64,000 nt of DNA from Spirochaetaceae bacterium (GCA_007695285.1 REEC01000149.1:1-64000), one strand, 5' to 3'; positions 24,809 through 33,537 are shown, counted from the first letter of the stretch. Notes: a model not told the origin generated them from the sequence alone. A program made the numbers and translations.

Positions 24809-26137
24809 ATGGAAAATTTCTTCAAACTCAAAGAGAAAGGTACAACAGTCGGAACCGAAGTCCGCGCCGGTATCGCGACCTTTCTGACTATGGCGTACAT
24901 CATCGTCGTGAACCCGGATATTCTATCCGCGGCGGGCATGTCGTTCGCCGGCGTCCTTTTTGCGACGGTACTCGTCTGCGCGATCAGCTCGATTCTCATG
25001 GGGCTGGTGGCCAACTTGCCGTTTGCGGTTGCGCCCGGCATGGGTATCAACGCGTTCTTCACGTTTACGTTGGTCGCGTACGGTCCGCTGTCGTGGGAAA
25101 CTGCGCTCGGTGCCGTCTTCATCTCGGGAATCGTGTTTATCCTGCTCTCGTTGTTCAAGGTTCGTGAGCTCATAGTCACGGCGATTCCCGCGTCCGTGAG
25201 GTACGGCGTCGCGGCGGGTATCGGACTGTTCCTCGCGTTCATCGGGCTCCAGAATGTAGGCTTCATCGTCGATCAACCCGCGACTCTTGTGACGCACGCG
25301 GACATGAACGTGCAACTCGTGATATTCATCCTCGCGCTGATCGTAACGGGCTGGATGATCATCAAAAAAGTCAAAGGCGCCCTCGTGATCGGAATCATCG
25401 GAACGTCCATTGTCTCGCTGATAGTGAGCACGATCGTCGCTGCGGCCGGCGGCACGGCGTTTGTCTCGATGCCGGAGGGTGTTTTCGCAGCGCCGAACCT
25501 TGACGTCTTCTTCAAGCTCGACATTCTCGGCGCTCTCTCGGTCGGAGTGATTGTCCCGATCTTCACGCTGCTCTTCACCGACATGTTCGACTCGATCTCG
25601 ACGTTCGTCGGCGTATCGGAGGTCGGCGGCTTCATCGACGAGAAGACCGGGCAGCCCGAAAATGTCGGCAAGGCGCTCTTCGTCGACGCGATCTCGACGA
25701 CGATCTCCGGCCTGTTCGGAACATCGAGTGGAACGACGTACATCGAAAGCGCTGCCGGCGTCGAGGAAGGCGGACGATCGGGCCTCACGGCGGTCGTTAC
25801 CGGACTATTGTTCATCCCGTTCATGTTCCTGAGCCCTCTTCTCGCGTTTATTCCCGATGTCGCAACGGCCCCGGTCTTTGTGCTGATCGGGTTGTTCATG
25901 ATGGCACCGCTTCTGAAGGTCGACTGGAAGGACTTCGAGGTCGCGATTCCCGCGTTCCTCGCGTTCATCCTGATCCCGCTCACGTACAGCATCACGATCG
26001 GTATCGTGTGGGGTTTTCTCTCGTACACCGGGATCAAGCTTCTTCTCGGTAAGTTCTCGGAAGTCCCGCCGATGCTCTGGATCGTGAACGCGTTCGCGAT
26101 TCTCGCGCTCGTCGCTCCGTTCCTCGGAGCAGCGTAA
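24809..26137 (+). CDS. AzgA-family purine permease (adenine/guanine/hypoxanthine)
   Basis: 442 residues with 12-14 hydrophobic segments. The N-terminal MENFFKLKEKGTTVGTEVRAGIATFLTMAYIIVVNPDILS is the AzgA/NCS2-AzgA signature, with GMGINAFFTFT, LFTDMFDSISTFVGVSEVGGFID and GTSSGTTYIESAAGVEEGGRSGLTAVVTG marking the substrate-binding helices. It is a proton symporter for purine bases. Ribosome site CAGGAG 7 bases before ATG. Convergent with the uracil permease gene, suggesting a nucleobase-salvage pair. No purine riboswitch is visible upstream. Confidence 0.92.
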   Translation: MENFFKLKEKGTTVGTEVRAGIATFLTMAYIIVVNPDILSAAGMSFAGVLFATVLVCAISSILMGLVANLPFAVAPGMGINAFFTFTLVAYGPLSWETALGAVFISGIVFILLSLFKVRELIVTAIPASVRYGVAAGIGLFLAFIGLQNVGFIVDQPATLVTHADMNVQLVIFILALIVTGWMIIKKVKGALVIGIIGTSIVSLIVSTIVAAAGGTAFVSMPEGVFAAPNLDVFFKLDILGALSVGVIVPIFTLLFTDMFDSISTFVGVSEVGGFIDEKTGQPENVGKALFVDAISTTISGLFGTSSGTTYIESAAGVEEGGRSGLTAVVTGLLFIPFMFLSPLLAFIPDVATAPVFVLIGLFMMAPLLKVDWKDFEVAIPAFLAFILIPLTYSITIGIVWGFLSYTGIKLLLGKFSEVPPMLWIVNAFAILALVAPFLGAA

Positions 26138-26158
26138 GGCGCACGATTCGCTGCGTCA

Positions 26159-26181
26159 CCCGGCCGGGGTATTCGGCCGGG
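26159..26181 (+). terminator. Hairpin just after azgA
   Basis: Perfect 8-base inverted repeat CCCGGCCG / CGGCCGGG (26159-26166 and 26174-26181) with a 7-base loop. It is followed by TTCGTTT, a poor T-tract, so it may be a weak terminator or a 3' end stabiliser for the purine permease message. Confidence 0.5.
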
Positions 26182-26202
26182 TTCGTTTCAGGTAGAAATC
26201 AG

Positions 26203-26236
26203 ATAAAAAAAACCGATCCAGTAAGGATCGGTTTTT
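26203..26236. terminator. Bidirectional intrinsic terminator between convergent permease genes
   Basis: AACCGATCC (26211-26219) and GGATCGGTT (26225-26233) form a 9-base stem with a 5-base loop. It is followed by T residues on the plus strand and, because the upstream side is a run of A (26203-26212), also by T residues on the minus strand. It can therefore end both azgA and uraA transcripts. Confidence 0.85.
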
Positions 26237-26246
26237 TAACCCCTAT

Positions 26247-26278
26247 GCAGGCCGCGGGGAAGACCCCGATTGGCCTGC
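26247..26278. repeat. Strong inverted repeat 3' of the uracil permease gene
   Basis: GCAGGCC / GGCCTGC outer stem and CGGGG-AAGA-CCCCG inner stem (26247-26278), lying 4 bases after the uraA stop on the minus strand. It may protect the 3' end or act with the bidirectional terminator. Confidence 0.6.
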
Positions 26279-26282
26279 GAGC

Positions 26283-27572
26283 TTACGACTCGACGTGCCC
26301 GTTCGCGAGCTGTTCGCGCGGCAGAATCAGGTTCAACAGGATTCCGACGAGAGTCGCGAGCGCGACGCCGCCGAGCTCGAACTGGATGAGTTCGCCGATC
26401 GGGAAGAACAGCCGTCCGCCGCCGATACCGATCACGAGGATTACCGACGAGATCGTGAGGTTTCGTTTGTGGCTGTAATCGACTCCACTCTCGACGACCG
26501 TCCGTATACCCGCGCTCGCGATGATACCGAACAGCATCATGCTGATACCGCCCATCACGGGAGTCGGTATCGTCTGAATGATCGCGCCGAACTTCTGCAC
26601 GAACGACAACACCGCGGCGATCACGGCCGCTCCGCCGATCACCCAGACGCTGTACACGCGCGTGATCGCCATGACACCGATATTCTCACCGTACGTCGTG
26701 TTCGGCGGTCCGCCGAGAAGCGCGGCAAGCGAGGTCGCGATTCCGTCGCCCGCGAGCGTCCGGTGTAGACCGGGATCGACGTAGAAATCCTTCCCGACGA
26801 CTTTGCTCATCACGACCGTGTCACCGAGATGCTCGGCGATTGTCGCAAAGCTCACGAGAGCGAACGTCACGATCGCGACGAAGTTGAACCGGATCCCCGG
26901 AGGCGCGATGAAACCGAACCATCGTGCGTCGCGCACGACCGCAAAGTCGATCAACTGGAACGAAGGAACGAACAACCCCATGATCAGCGTGAAGAGGTAT
27001 CCGCCGACGATGCCGATCAGAATCGGTATCACGGTGAAGAAGCCTTTCAGCGCCACGGCAGCGGTTATCGCGATCCCGAGCGTGACCGCCGCGATCGCGA
27101 CGTGGCTCAACGAGTACTCGCCGGTCGCGGTTCCCATCGACATGTCCATCGCGACCGGGGCCAGATTCAACCCGATCACCATGATCACCGAGCCGATCAC
27201 GACCGGCGGCAGGAATCGGGCGATCCAGTCCTTGCCGAACAGCCGGATGATGCCGGCGACGACCAAGTACATCAGACCCGCGCAGAACGCCGCTCCGAGC
27301 ATGTACTCGACACCGTACGCGGCGCTGATCGCGATGATCGGCGCGATGAACGCAAAAGACGATCCCAAGTACGCCGGGACCTTGCCACCGGTGATCGCGA
27401 TGTACACCAGAGTCCCGACACCCGACGTCAAGAGCGCCGTAGAGGGGTTCAGCCCCGTCAGCAGCGGCACCAGTACCGTCGCGCCGAACATCGCGAATAC
27501 ATGCTGAAAGCTCAACGGAAGCCACCTACTCAGCGGCGGTCTCTCGTCGACATCGATAAAACGATCTGCCAT
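26283..27572 (-). CDS. uraA: Uracil (NCS2) permease
   Basis: 429 residues with about 14 hydrophobic segments. PPLSRWLPLSFQHVFAMFGATVLVPLLTG, AYLGSSFAFI, GLNLAPVA and the NCS2 signature region GGPPNTTYGENIGVMAITRVYS are all typical of UraA/PyrP uracil permeases (the QHVFAMFGATVLVP lead and PPNTTYGEN loop contact uracil). AGGAGG lies 6 bases before ATG 27572. Transcribed leftward from a promoter at 27726-27754, through a leader carrying an intrinsic terminator, which suggests that expression is set by attenuation. Confidence 0.92.
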   Translation of the reverse strand: MADRFIDVDERPPLSRWLPLSFQHVFAMFGATVLVPLLTGLNPSTALLTSGVGTLVYIAITGGKVPAYLGSSFAFIAPIIAISAAYGVEYMLGAAFCAGLMYLVVAGIIRLFGKDWIARFLPPVVIGSVIMVIGLNLAPVAMDMSMGTATGEYSLSHVAIAAVTLGIAITAAVALKGFFTVIPILIGIVGGYLFTLIMGLFVPSFQLIDFAVVRDARWFGFIAPPGIRFNFVAIVTFALVSFATIAEHLGDTVVMSKVVGKDFYVDPGLHRTLAGDGIATSLAALLGGPPNTTYGENIGVMAITRVYSVWVIGGAAVIAAVLSFVQKFGAIIQTIPTPVMGGISMMLFGIIASAGIRTVVESGVDYSHKRNLTISSVILVIGIGGGRLFFPIGELIQFELGGVALATLVGILLNLILPREQLANGHVES

Positions 27573-27609
27573 ACATTCCTCCTGAACGTTGTATAAAAAA
27601 GCTGTACAC

Positions 27610-27655
27610 AAAAAAAGGGCTTTCAGAACCGCTGCGCGCGGCCCTGAAAGCCCTT
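27610..27655 (-). terminator. Attenuator-type intrinsic terminator in the uraA leader
   Basis: On the minus strand AAGGGCTTTCAG (27644-27655) and CTGAAAGCCCTT (27615-27626) form a 12-base stem followed by a run of seven T (27610-27616). It lies between the uraA promoter and the uraA ribosome site with no gene in between, so it must be a premature terminator. Just 5' of it the RNA reads GTCCGGGGAG, partly like a PyrR-binding loop, but the match is incomplete. Confidence 0.75.
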
Positions 27656-27725
27656 CTCCCCGGACGTTGTCTCAGGTATGGTAATCACTCTGTCGGCTCC
27701 ATATTTCTCGTCGAATGTTCCGGCA

Positions 27726-27754
27726 TTTCTAACACGGTTGATTCGCCGCGTCAA
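27726..27754 (-). promoter_or_regulatory. Sigma70 promoter of uraA
   Basis: On the minus strand TTGACG (27749-27754), 17-base spacer and TAGAAA (27726-27731). The predicted start near 27719 gives a leader of about 147 bases that contains the terminator hairpin. The 305-base stretch 27573-27877 holds nothing else that I can identify. Confidence 0.6.
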
Positions 27755-27877
27755 GGCGTTTTTCGGCGAAACGGACAATCAATGCGCGTCGCACGCCGCA
27801 CTTGACGACAAACCCATACGCCGGGATAGTGTACCCGTGACGAATCGAAACGACACGACAGATCGGAGTAACGCGCG

Positions 27878-29443
27878 GTGACTCAGGATGCCGTGTTCTT
27901 AATCGTCGCCCCGTTCGCCGCAGCCGCTGCTGTCGCGGTAGGCTCGGTGACTCGTCGTGTTCGACGAAACGGTGCCTCCCAAACGGTTTTCTGGTACAGC
28001 GTCGTTGTCGCGGCGTATGTCGTCGCTAACTCGATCGAACTGCTCGCCCCGACCGCCGGGGCCACGCTGTTCTGGGCCAAAATCACGTATCTTTTTATCG
28101 TTCTCATCCCGCCGATCTGGGTAGTTTTCACCTTGCACCTGACCGGTTCGTACGGATGGCTTGTTCCGCGGCGGATTTCGTGGTGCTTCATCGTTCCGGT
28201 CGTAACGTTCGCTCTTGTCCAGACGAACTCGTTTCACGGGCTGATTTGGAGCCGCGTGGAGTTCCGCGCCGTCGGGCCGTTTTTGGCGATGACCGCGAGC
28301 TCGTACGGTCCGTGGTTCTGGCTGCACGTCGCGTACTCGTACGCGTTGTTCGCCGTTGGTTTTCTCATTCTGATTCTGAGCCGAGGCAATACGTCCGCCC
28401 CGTACCGGCATCAGGTCCGGTGGGTGATCGCCGGTGGTCTGGTTCCCGCGATAACGAACATTCTCTACGTGACGCGTCTCGTACCGGGTTGGTACAAAGA
28501 CTACTCCGTGGTCGCGTTCGCGATTACCGGAGTTATTCTCGGTGTCGGTGCGTTGCGCCACCGGATACTCGATCTCATGCCGGTGGCGCGAAGCGCGTTG
28601 TTCGACCATATGCCGGACGGTCTCATAGTCGTCGATTACTCCGGCCGCATCGTCGACACGAATCCGGCAACACGGGAAATTTTTGATGAGACAATCGCGA
28701 TCCCGGATTCTGCGATCGTGCGATTTCTTCCCGAATGGAACGACTGGATCACAAAACAAAAAAACGCGTGTAGTTCCGCATCGCTGCCTTTTGAAGTCAC
28801 GGTAGGCGCCGACGAGAAGGATCGTTTCTTCGACGTACGCGTCACGTCACTCGACGACAACCGCGGCGCGACGGTTGGATACCTGGTGTCGCTGCACGAT
28901 GTCACTGACCGTAAGATGCTGCTCGACAAGATCGAACGCCTCGCAACGGTCGACCCGTTGACAGGCCTTTATAATCGCCGCCATTTCGCGGAACTCGCGA
29001 GAAAGGAAATCGATCTCGCGGTTCGGTACGGAAGGCCGGTATCGTTTATTCTGATCGATCTCGATCACTTCAAAAATATCAACGATACGTACGGACACGC
29101 GATCGGCGACGCGGTCCTGAAAAAATTCGCAACGCAACTCGACGCTTCTCTGCGCAAGGTCGACGTCGCGGCGCGTTACGGCGGTGAAGAGTTTGTGGTT
29201 CTGTTACCGAACATCGCGATCGACGCCGCAGAGACGACCGCCGAGAGGCTCAGGAGGATCGTCGAGACCACCGCGATCGAAACCGATGCCGGCCCGATGT
29301 CGATCACGATGAGCCTCGGTGTAACGTGTCATACCGGCGCTGACGAGCAGAGCCTCGAGAGCTTACTCGACCAGGCCGATCAGGGGCTGTACGAGTCGAA
29401 GCTGAACGGACGCAACCGTGTCACCGTGTGGCGCGCGTCATAG
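27878..29443 (+). CDS. Membrane diguanylate cyclase: 7TM histidine-kinase-type sensor, PAS, GGDEF
   Basis: 521 residues. Residues 1-225 contain about seven hydrophobic helices resembling the His_kinase_7TM N-terminal sensor. A PAS-like domain follows (ALFDHMPDGLIVVDYSGRIVDTN, 240-263), then DVTDRKMLLDKIERLATVDPLTGLYNRRHF and a full GGDEF domain with DLDHFKNINDTYGH and an active-site GGEEF (435-439). The RxxD inhibitory site (RKVD, 426-429) sits exactly five residues before it, so product feedback by cyclic di-GMP is expected. GTG start with GGAG nine bases upstream. Expected to synthesise c-di-GMP in response to an unknown membrane-sensed ligand. Confidence 0.9.
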   Translation: MTQDAVFLIVAPFAAAAAVAVGSVTRRVRRNGASQTVFWYSVVVAAYVVANSIELLAPTAGATLFWAKITYLFIVLIPPIWVVFTLHLTGSYGWLVPRRISWCFIVPVVTFALVQTNSFHGLIWSRVEFRAVGPFLAMTASSYGPWFWLHVAYSYALFAVGFLILILSRGNTSAPYRHQVRWVIAGGLVPAITNILYVTRLVPGWYKDYSVVAFAITGVILGVGALRHRILDLMPVARSALFDHMPDGLIVVDYSGRIVDTNPATREIFDETIAIPDSAIVRFLPEWNDWITKQKNACSSASLPFEVTVGADEKDRFFDVRVTSLDDNRGATVGYLVSLHDVTDRKMLLDKIERLATVDPLTGLYNRRHFAELARKEIDLAVRYGRPVSFILIDLDHFKNINDTYGHAIGDAVLKKFATQLDASLRKVDVAARYGGEEFVVLLPNIAIDAAETTAERLRRIVETTAIETDAGPMSITMSLGVTCHTGADEQSLESLLDQADQGLYESKLNGRNRVTVWRAS

Positions 29444-29473
29444 CAGATCACAGCCTCCGTACGTAGATCCATG

Positions 29474-29507
29474 AAAAAAAAGGCTGCCCACCGAAGTAGA
29501 CAGCCTT
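29474..29507 (-). terminator. Intrinsic terminator of the proVWX operon
   Basis: On the minus strand AAGGCTG (29501-29507) and CAGCCTT (29480-29486) with a 14-base loop, followed by eight T (29474-29481). A second short inverted repeat GAACGAC / GTCGTTC lies at 29511-29529. Confidence 0.8.
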
Positions 29508-29563
29508 CTGAACGACGTCATGTCGTTCGGTGGGTTACATTAACCCTGATTTGGCCCTGCGCC

Positions 29564-30427
29564 TTAATTCGGCAACCAGGCCTCGACGACAGAACGATTA
29601 TCCGCGACCCATTGCTTGGCGTTGTCATACGGATCGCCGCCTTCGTCGTTCATGAGCATGAGGCTCGCGACTTCGTCCGGAGTCCAGTAGAAGTTGTCGA
29701 GGAACTCGACGACTTCCGGCATTTCCTCTCGGAGACCGTTTCGAACGACTGCCGAAACAGTCTCTTCCTCACCGAACACCAGTTCGGGATCTTCGAGGTA
29801 CTTCAGGTCGAACATCGCTTCTTTGATGTGCGGCGTCCAACCCGTCACGACGACCCATTCCTCGTTGTCGTACGCGCGAGCGAGCTCGGCGACCATCGTT
29901 GCGTCGCTGCCCTCGATCAACTCGACGCTGTCGAGACCGTACACGTCGATCGCATCCTCGGTCGCCTGCATCAAGCCGGCACCCGGGTCGATTCCGACGA
30001 TTCGATTATCGAATCGGTCGGCGTTCGCTTCGATCTCCTCGACTGTGTCGATATCGACGTAGGTCGGGACGAGAAGTCCAATTCGTGCGCCTTCGAGAAG
30101 CGGGCTCAGGACCTCAAGACCGTCTTCGGTCTGCGAAAGGTACTCACCGTGCGTTCCCGGGAGCCATGCGGCCAAATGTGCATCCGCTGCCCCGGCCCCG
30201 ATTCCCTGCCACATCGCTGCAGCGCTGACCGAGGTGACGGTAACGTCGTAACCCATCTCTTCAAGAAGAACCTGCGCGACGAACGTCGCGGCGACCTCAC
30301 CGGCCCACTCGACGTACAGAAGCTCAACTTCTTGTGGCGCTTCCTTTGCTCCCCCGGCGAACGCCGTCATTGCGGCGAACGATACGATAAGGGCAAAAAC
30401 CAAACCAATTTTCATGGCTTTTTTCAT
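29564..30427 (-). CDS. proX: Glycine betaine/proline-type substrate-binding protein
   Basis: 287 residues. Signal peptide (MKKAMKIGLVFALIVSFAAMTAFAGG, spirochaetal GGAKE-type start after cleavage). The mature part follows the OpuAC/ProX fold: VELLYVEWAGEVAATFVAQVLLEEMGYDV, SVSAAAMWQGIGAGAADAHLAAWLPGTHGEYL, GIDPGAGLMQATEDAI, WVVVTGWTPHIKEAMFDLKYLEDP, which supplies the tryptophans of the quaternary-ammonium aromatic box. GGAGGG is 6 bases before ATG 30427. It lies 98 bases after the permease gene in the same direction. Confidence 0.9.
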   Translation of the reverse strand: MKKAMKIGLVFALIVSFAAMTAFAGGAKEAPQEVELLYVEWAGEVAATFVAQVLLEEMGYDVTVTSVSAAAMWQGIGAGAADAHLAAWLPGTHGEYLSQTEDGLEVLSPLLEGARIGLLVPTYVDIDTVEEIEANADRFDNRIVGIDPGAGLMQATEDAIDVYGLDSVELIEGSDATMVAELARAYDNEEWVVVTGWTPHIKEAMFDLKYLEDPELVFGEEETVSAVVRNGLREEMPEVVEFLDNFYWTPDEVASLMLMNDEGGDPYDNAKQWVADNRSVVEAWLPN

Positions 30428-30525
30428 ACGATTCCCTCCTTCAGGAATATAATTTTGAAAGGATTTCCCGTGGACCGGATCAACGAAACCGGCACACATC
30501 CAATAAAGAAGACAGTTCAAAAGGT

Positions 30526-31425
30526 CTACGCCGCGTCGGTTTCCGAGTTATCATCGGACTTCTCATCCGCATCCCCGGTTACCACGGAACGCTGGCGACC
30601 CGCACCGATTTTCTGCGTTATCCGGTCGAGTATCATCGCGAGGATGACGACCGCGATACCGGCTTCAAAGCCGGCACCCGCGCGCAGACGCTGAATCGCG
30701 CGCCATACCTCGCCACCGAGGCCACCGGCCCCGATCATCGCCGCGATAACGACCATCGAGAGCGACAACATTATCGTCTGGTTTACTCCGGCCATAATCG
30801 TCGGAGTCGCGATCGGGATCTGCACCTTGATCAACTTCTGCATCGTCGTCGACCCAAAAGCGTCCGACGCCTCTATCAACTCGGCGTCGATCTGCCGTAT
30901 ACCGAGCGTCGTAAGCCGTATAGCCGGCGGTATCGAGAAGATAACGGTCGACATGATCGCCGATACCGCTCCGAGTCCGAAAAACGGAATCGCAGGGATC
31001 AGATACACAAACGCCGGTAGCGTCTGCATGAAGTCCAGGATAGGCCGAATGAACGAAAAAAAGCGGTCATTCAACGCCGCGATGATCCCCAAAGGCAATC
31101 CAATCGCGACCGCGATCAGAGTCGAGATCAAAACAAGCGATAGCGTCGAGATCATCGGACGCCACAGGCCGAGATTCCAGATAAGCAACATGCCGAGCGC
31201 GGCAAGAATCGCGACTTTCCGTCCGGCAATCTTCCACGCGGCGGCCGCTGCGATGATGACGAAGAGCCACGGTGGAATGAAAACCAAACCGTCTACCATG
31301 CCGCGGATACCCGTACTCAGGACGCCCGAAACGGCTCGCGTAAGCGGCGACAAAAGCGTCGTCGTGAAACTCAACGCGGCATCGATCCACGCCGCGAGAG
31401 GGATCTGAGGAATCAAATCATTCAT
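30526..31425 (-). CDS. proW: Glycine betaine ABC transporter permease
   Basis: 299 residues. About six hydrophobic helices plus the family's amino-terminal hydrophobic extension. The EAA loop is LIEASDAFGSTTMQKLIKVQIPIATPTIMAGVNQT, and LDFMQTLPAFVYLIPAIPFFGLGAV is highly characteristic of ProW/OpuAB. Start ATG 31425 has GGAGAG 5 bases upstream and overlaps the end of proV by 8 bases. Membrane channel for osmoprotectant import. Confidence 0.92.
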   Translation of the reverse strand: MNDLIPQIPLAAWIDAALSFTTTLLSPLTRAVSGVLSTGIRGMVDGLVFIPPWLFVIIAAAAAWKIAGRKVAILAALGMLLIWNLGLWRPMISTLSLVLISTLIAVAIGLPLGIIAALNDRFFSFIRPILDFMQTLPAFVYLIPAIPFFGLGAVSAIMSTVIFSIPPAIRLTTLGIRQIDAELIEASDAFGSTTMQKLIKVQIPIATPTIMAGVNQTIMLSLSMVVIAAMIGAGGLGGEVWRAIQRLRAGAGFEAGIAVVILAMILDRITQKIGAGRQRSVVTGDADEKSDDNSETDAA

Positions 31426-32644
31426 TGTACTCTCCTCTCTCGGCAAGCGCTCCGAGCACGGAACCGCGCACGATCACGCCACGGAGAATGTTTTTTTCAT
31501 CGACTACGCCGACCGGCATTTTGGCGTCGGCTACCAATGGAAAAATCTGCCTGATCGGCGCGTCAAGCGCCGCGGTCGGTACATCGTCACCGTCAATAAG
31601 GTGATCGATCCATTTCTCTTCTTTTTTTACCGCCTCGGCCGCGCGTTCGGCGGAGAGGTACCCGACCAGTTCATGATTTTGCCGCACGACGTAGATGCCC
31701 GAAAGCCCGGCGTCGCGCATCCGGCGAAGCGCGGTCCGCGGTCCGTCTCTGAGAAACGCGACGTAAGTCGGCTTTTTCATGACATCCGACGCGGTCAGGA
31801 CCTTGGTAATGTCGACGTTCTCGACGAACCGTGCGACGTAGTCGCTCGCGGGTTTTCCGAGAATCTCCTCGGCCGTACCGATCTGCTCGATTCCACCGTC
31901 TTTCATGAGCACGATGCGATCGCCCATTTTGAGCGCTTCGTCCAAGTCATGCGTGATGAACAAGATTGTTTTCTTTACTTGCGTTTCAAGAGACAGAAGC
32001 TCGTCCTGCATATCGGTCCGGATGAGTGGGTCGAGCGCGCTGAACGCTTCATCCATCAGAAGCACGTCCGGCTCGGCGGCGAGCGCACGAGCCAATCCGA
32101 CACGCTGTTTCATTCCGCCGGAGAGGTTGTCTGGGTAATAGTCACCCCATCCACCGAGACCGACGAGATCAAGAGCCCGCGTCGCCTTGTCGCGACGAAT
32201 CCCGGAATCAATCCCCTGCACCTCGAGGCCAAACTCAACGTTCTGTACGACGGTCTTATGCGGGAAGAGCGCAAAACTCTGAAATACCATCCCGAATTTC
32301 TTCCGGCGGAGTTCGCGCAGCTCGTCGTTGTCCATCTCTACGACATCGACACCGTCGACCGTGATCCGGCCGTAGGTCGGCTCGATTAAGCGGTTCACGC
32401 ACCGCAACAGTGTCGATTTCCCGCTTCCCGAGAGTCCCATAACGACGAGAGTCTCACCGTCGTACACGTCGAAACTCGCATCTGCGACGCCGACCGCCTG
32501 CCCTGTTTTTTTTAGTATTTCGTCCTTGGAAACCCCGTCGGCGAGCATCTTGCGCGCGCGCTCCGGATGTTTTCCAAAGATCTTGAATACATTCTCGATC
32601 TTGATTTTGACCTTTGGTTCGTGTTCGTTCGTTTGATCATTCAT
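31418..32644 (-). CDS. proV: Glycine betaine ABC transporter ATP-binding protein with CBS pair
   Basis: 408 residues. VFKIFGKHPERARKMLADGVSKDEILKKTG (the ProV/OpuAA-specific lead), Walker A GLSGSGKST, Q-loop FQSFALFPH, signature LSGGMKQRVGLARAL, Walker B VLLMDEAFSALDP and FITHDLDEAL. The C-terminus (about residues 285-405) is a tandem CBS module that in OpuA senses ionic strength. The likely start is ATG 32644; a TTG four codons upstream has a poorly spaced AGGA. First gene of the osmoprotectant operon. Confidence 0.92.
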   Translation of the reverse strand: MNDQTNEHEPKVKIKIENVFKIFGKHPERARKMLADGVSKDEILKKTGQAVGVADASFDVYDGETLVVMGLSGSGKSTLLRCVNRLIEPTYGRITVDGVDVVEMDNDELRELRRKKFGMVFQSFALFPHKTVVQNVEFGLEVQGIDSGIRRDKATRALDLVGLGGWGDYYPDNLSGGMKQRVGLARALAAEPDVLLMDEAFSALDPLIRTDMQDELLSLETQVKKTILFITHDLDEALKMGDRIVLMKDGGIEQIGTAEEILGKPASDYVARFVENVDITKVLTASDVMKKPTYVAFLRDGPRTALRRMRDAGLSGIYVVRQNHELVGYLSAERAAEAVKKEEKWIDHLIDGDDVPTAALDAPIRQIFPLVADAKMPVGVVDEKNILRGVIVRGSVLGALAERGEYNE

Positions 32645-32667
32645 TTCTTTAGTCAATCCTGTCTTAA

Positions 32668-32694
32668 ATTATAGCTTCTCCCGAGTAACGTCAA
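32668..32694 (-). promoter_or_regulatory. Promoter of proVWX
   Basis: On the minus strand TTGACG (32689-32694) and a consensus TATAAT (32668-32673) separated by only 15 bases. Both boxes are strong but the spacer is short, a feature often seen at osmotically controlled promoters. Confidence 0.55.
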
Positions 32695-32802
32695 GCAATT
32701 TCAATAGTTCTCTATGGAATTTTTGGATGATTCTGCTCTAAATAGCCTCGTTTTTTGGCTAATTCGATGATTTTCACGCCGTATATGTCCATTTTATTTT
32801 AA

Positions 32803-32854
32803 TATTCCAAAAAAATCGCTCGACATTTCAAGCGTATTCAAATATTTTGGAATA
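32803..32854. repeat. Long-armed inverted repeat in the proV/marR divergent region
   Basis: TATTCCAAAA (32803-32812) and TTTTGGAATA (32845-32854) are perfect 10-base arms around a 32-base spacer. The whole 347-base stretch 32645-32991 is much more AT-rich than the rest of the window and contains the proV promoter; besides this repeat I see nothing gene-like. A plausible operator pair for the adjacent MarR-type regulator. Confidence 0.5.
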
Positions 32855-32991
32855 GAAATATCTGCGTCGAAACCGCAACGGCGCTGCAAAACCGTCCGGG
32901 ACGGCTTGTCAAGCTTGCCCAATAGATGCAGTATGCGGCTGTTTGCGCCGTGATTCGCGCGCGTCCCGATGAGAGATTGACAACCGATGAT

Positions 32992-33537
32992 ATGGGAAAA
33001 ACAATGAGCGGAGAACAAACAACAAGCCAGGAAGTTCTGGTCGGGCTCAGGCGCATTATTCGTGCAATAGATATCCACTCACGATATCTTGCCAAGACAT
33101 TCGGGCTTACCGGCCCGCAGTTGGTACTGCTCCGGGAGATCGCCGATCACGACGGTATCACGATCGGTCACCTGGCCGACCAGGTCAGCCTGAGCCAGGC
33201 GACCGTCACGAGTATTATCGACCGACTGGAGTCGAAGAATCTCGCGGTCCGGCGCCGAAGCGAGAACGATCGCCGGAAAGTCACGCTTACCATCACCGAC
33301 AACGGCCGCGCGGTGCTGGACACAAATCCCACCTTCTTCCAGGAAGCTTTTGTTCGCGAGTTCGAACGCCTCGAACAGTGGGAACAGACACAGATTCTGT
33401 CGAGCGTGCAGAGATTGTCGCGTATGATGGCGTCGGACTCGATCGCCGATGAGTTGTCGCTTCAGCCGGCGATGCGCGACGGCGAGTTTTTCGGTGCGGA
33501 AATCGACAGACACGATAGACACGAAAACCACGATTGA
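32992..33537 (+). CDS. MarR-family regulator, CosR/EctR-like
   Basis: 181 residues. A winged helix-turn-helix is plain: LTGPQLVLLREIADHDGITIGHLADQVSLSQATVTSIIDRLESKNLAVRRRSENDRRKVTLTITDNG. The segment before it (LVGLRRIIRAIDIHSRYLAKTFGLTGPQLV) resembles the CosR/EctR group that controls compatible-solute genes in halophiles, in line with its divergent placement beside proVWX. The start could be ATG 32992 or ATG 33004; neither has a strong ribosome site. Probably represses or modulates the betaine transporter operon and itself. Confidence 0.85.
   Translation: MGKTMSGEQTTSQEVLVGLRRIIRAIDIHSRYLAKTFGLTGPQLVLLREIADHDGITIGHLADQVSLSQATVTSIIDRLESKNLAVRRRSENDRRKVTLTITDNGRAVLDTNPTFFQEAFVREFERLEQWEQTQILSSVQRLSRMMASDSIADELSLQPAMRDGEFFGAEIDRHDRHENHD

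Noticed and set aside
27640-27680. Definite PyrR-binding site in the uraA leader
   Set aside because: Only the UCCNGNGAG core matches; the flanking consensus and the expected stem are not found, so I report attenuation without naming the sensor.
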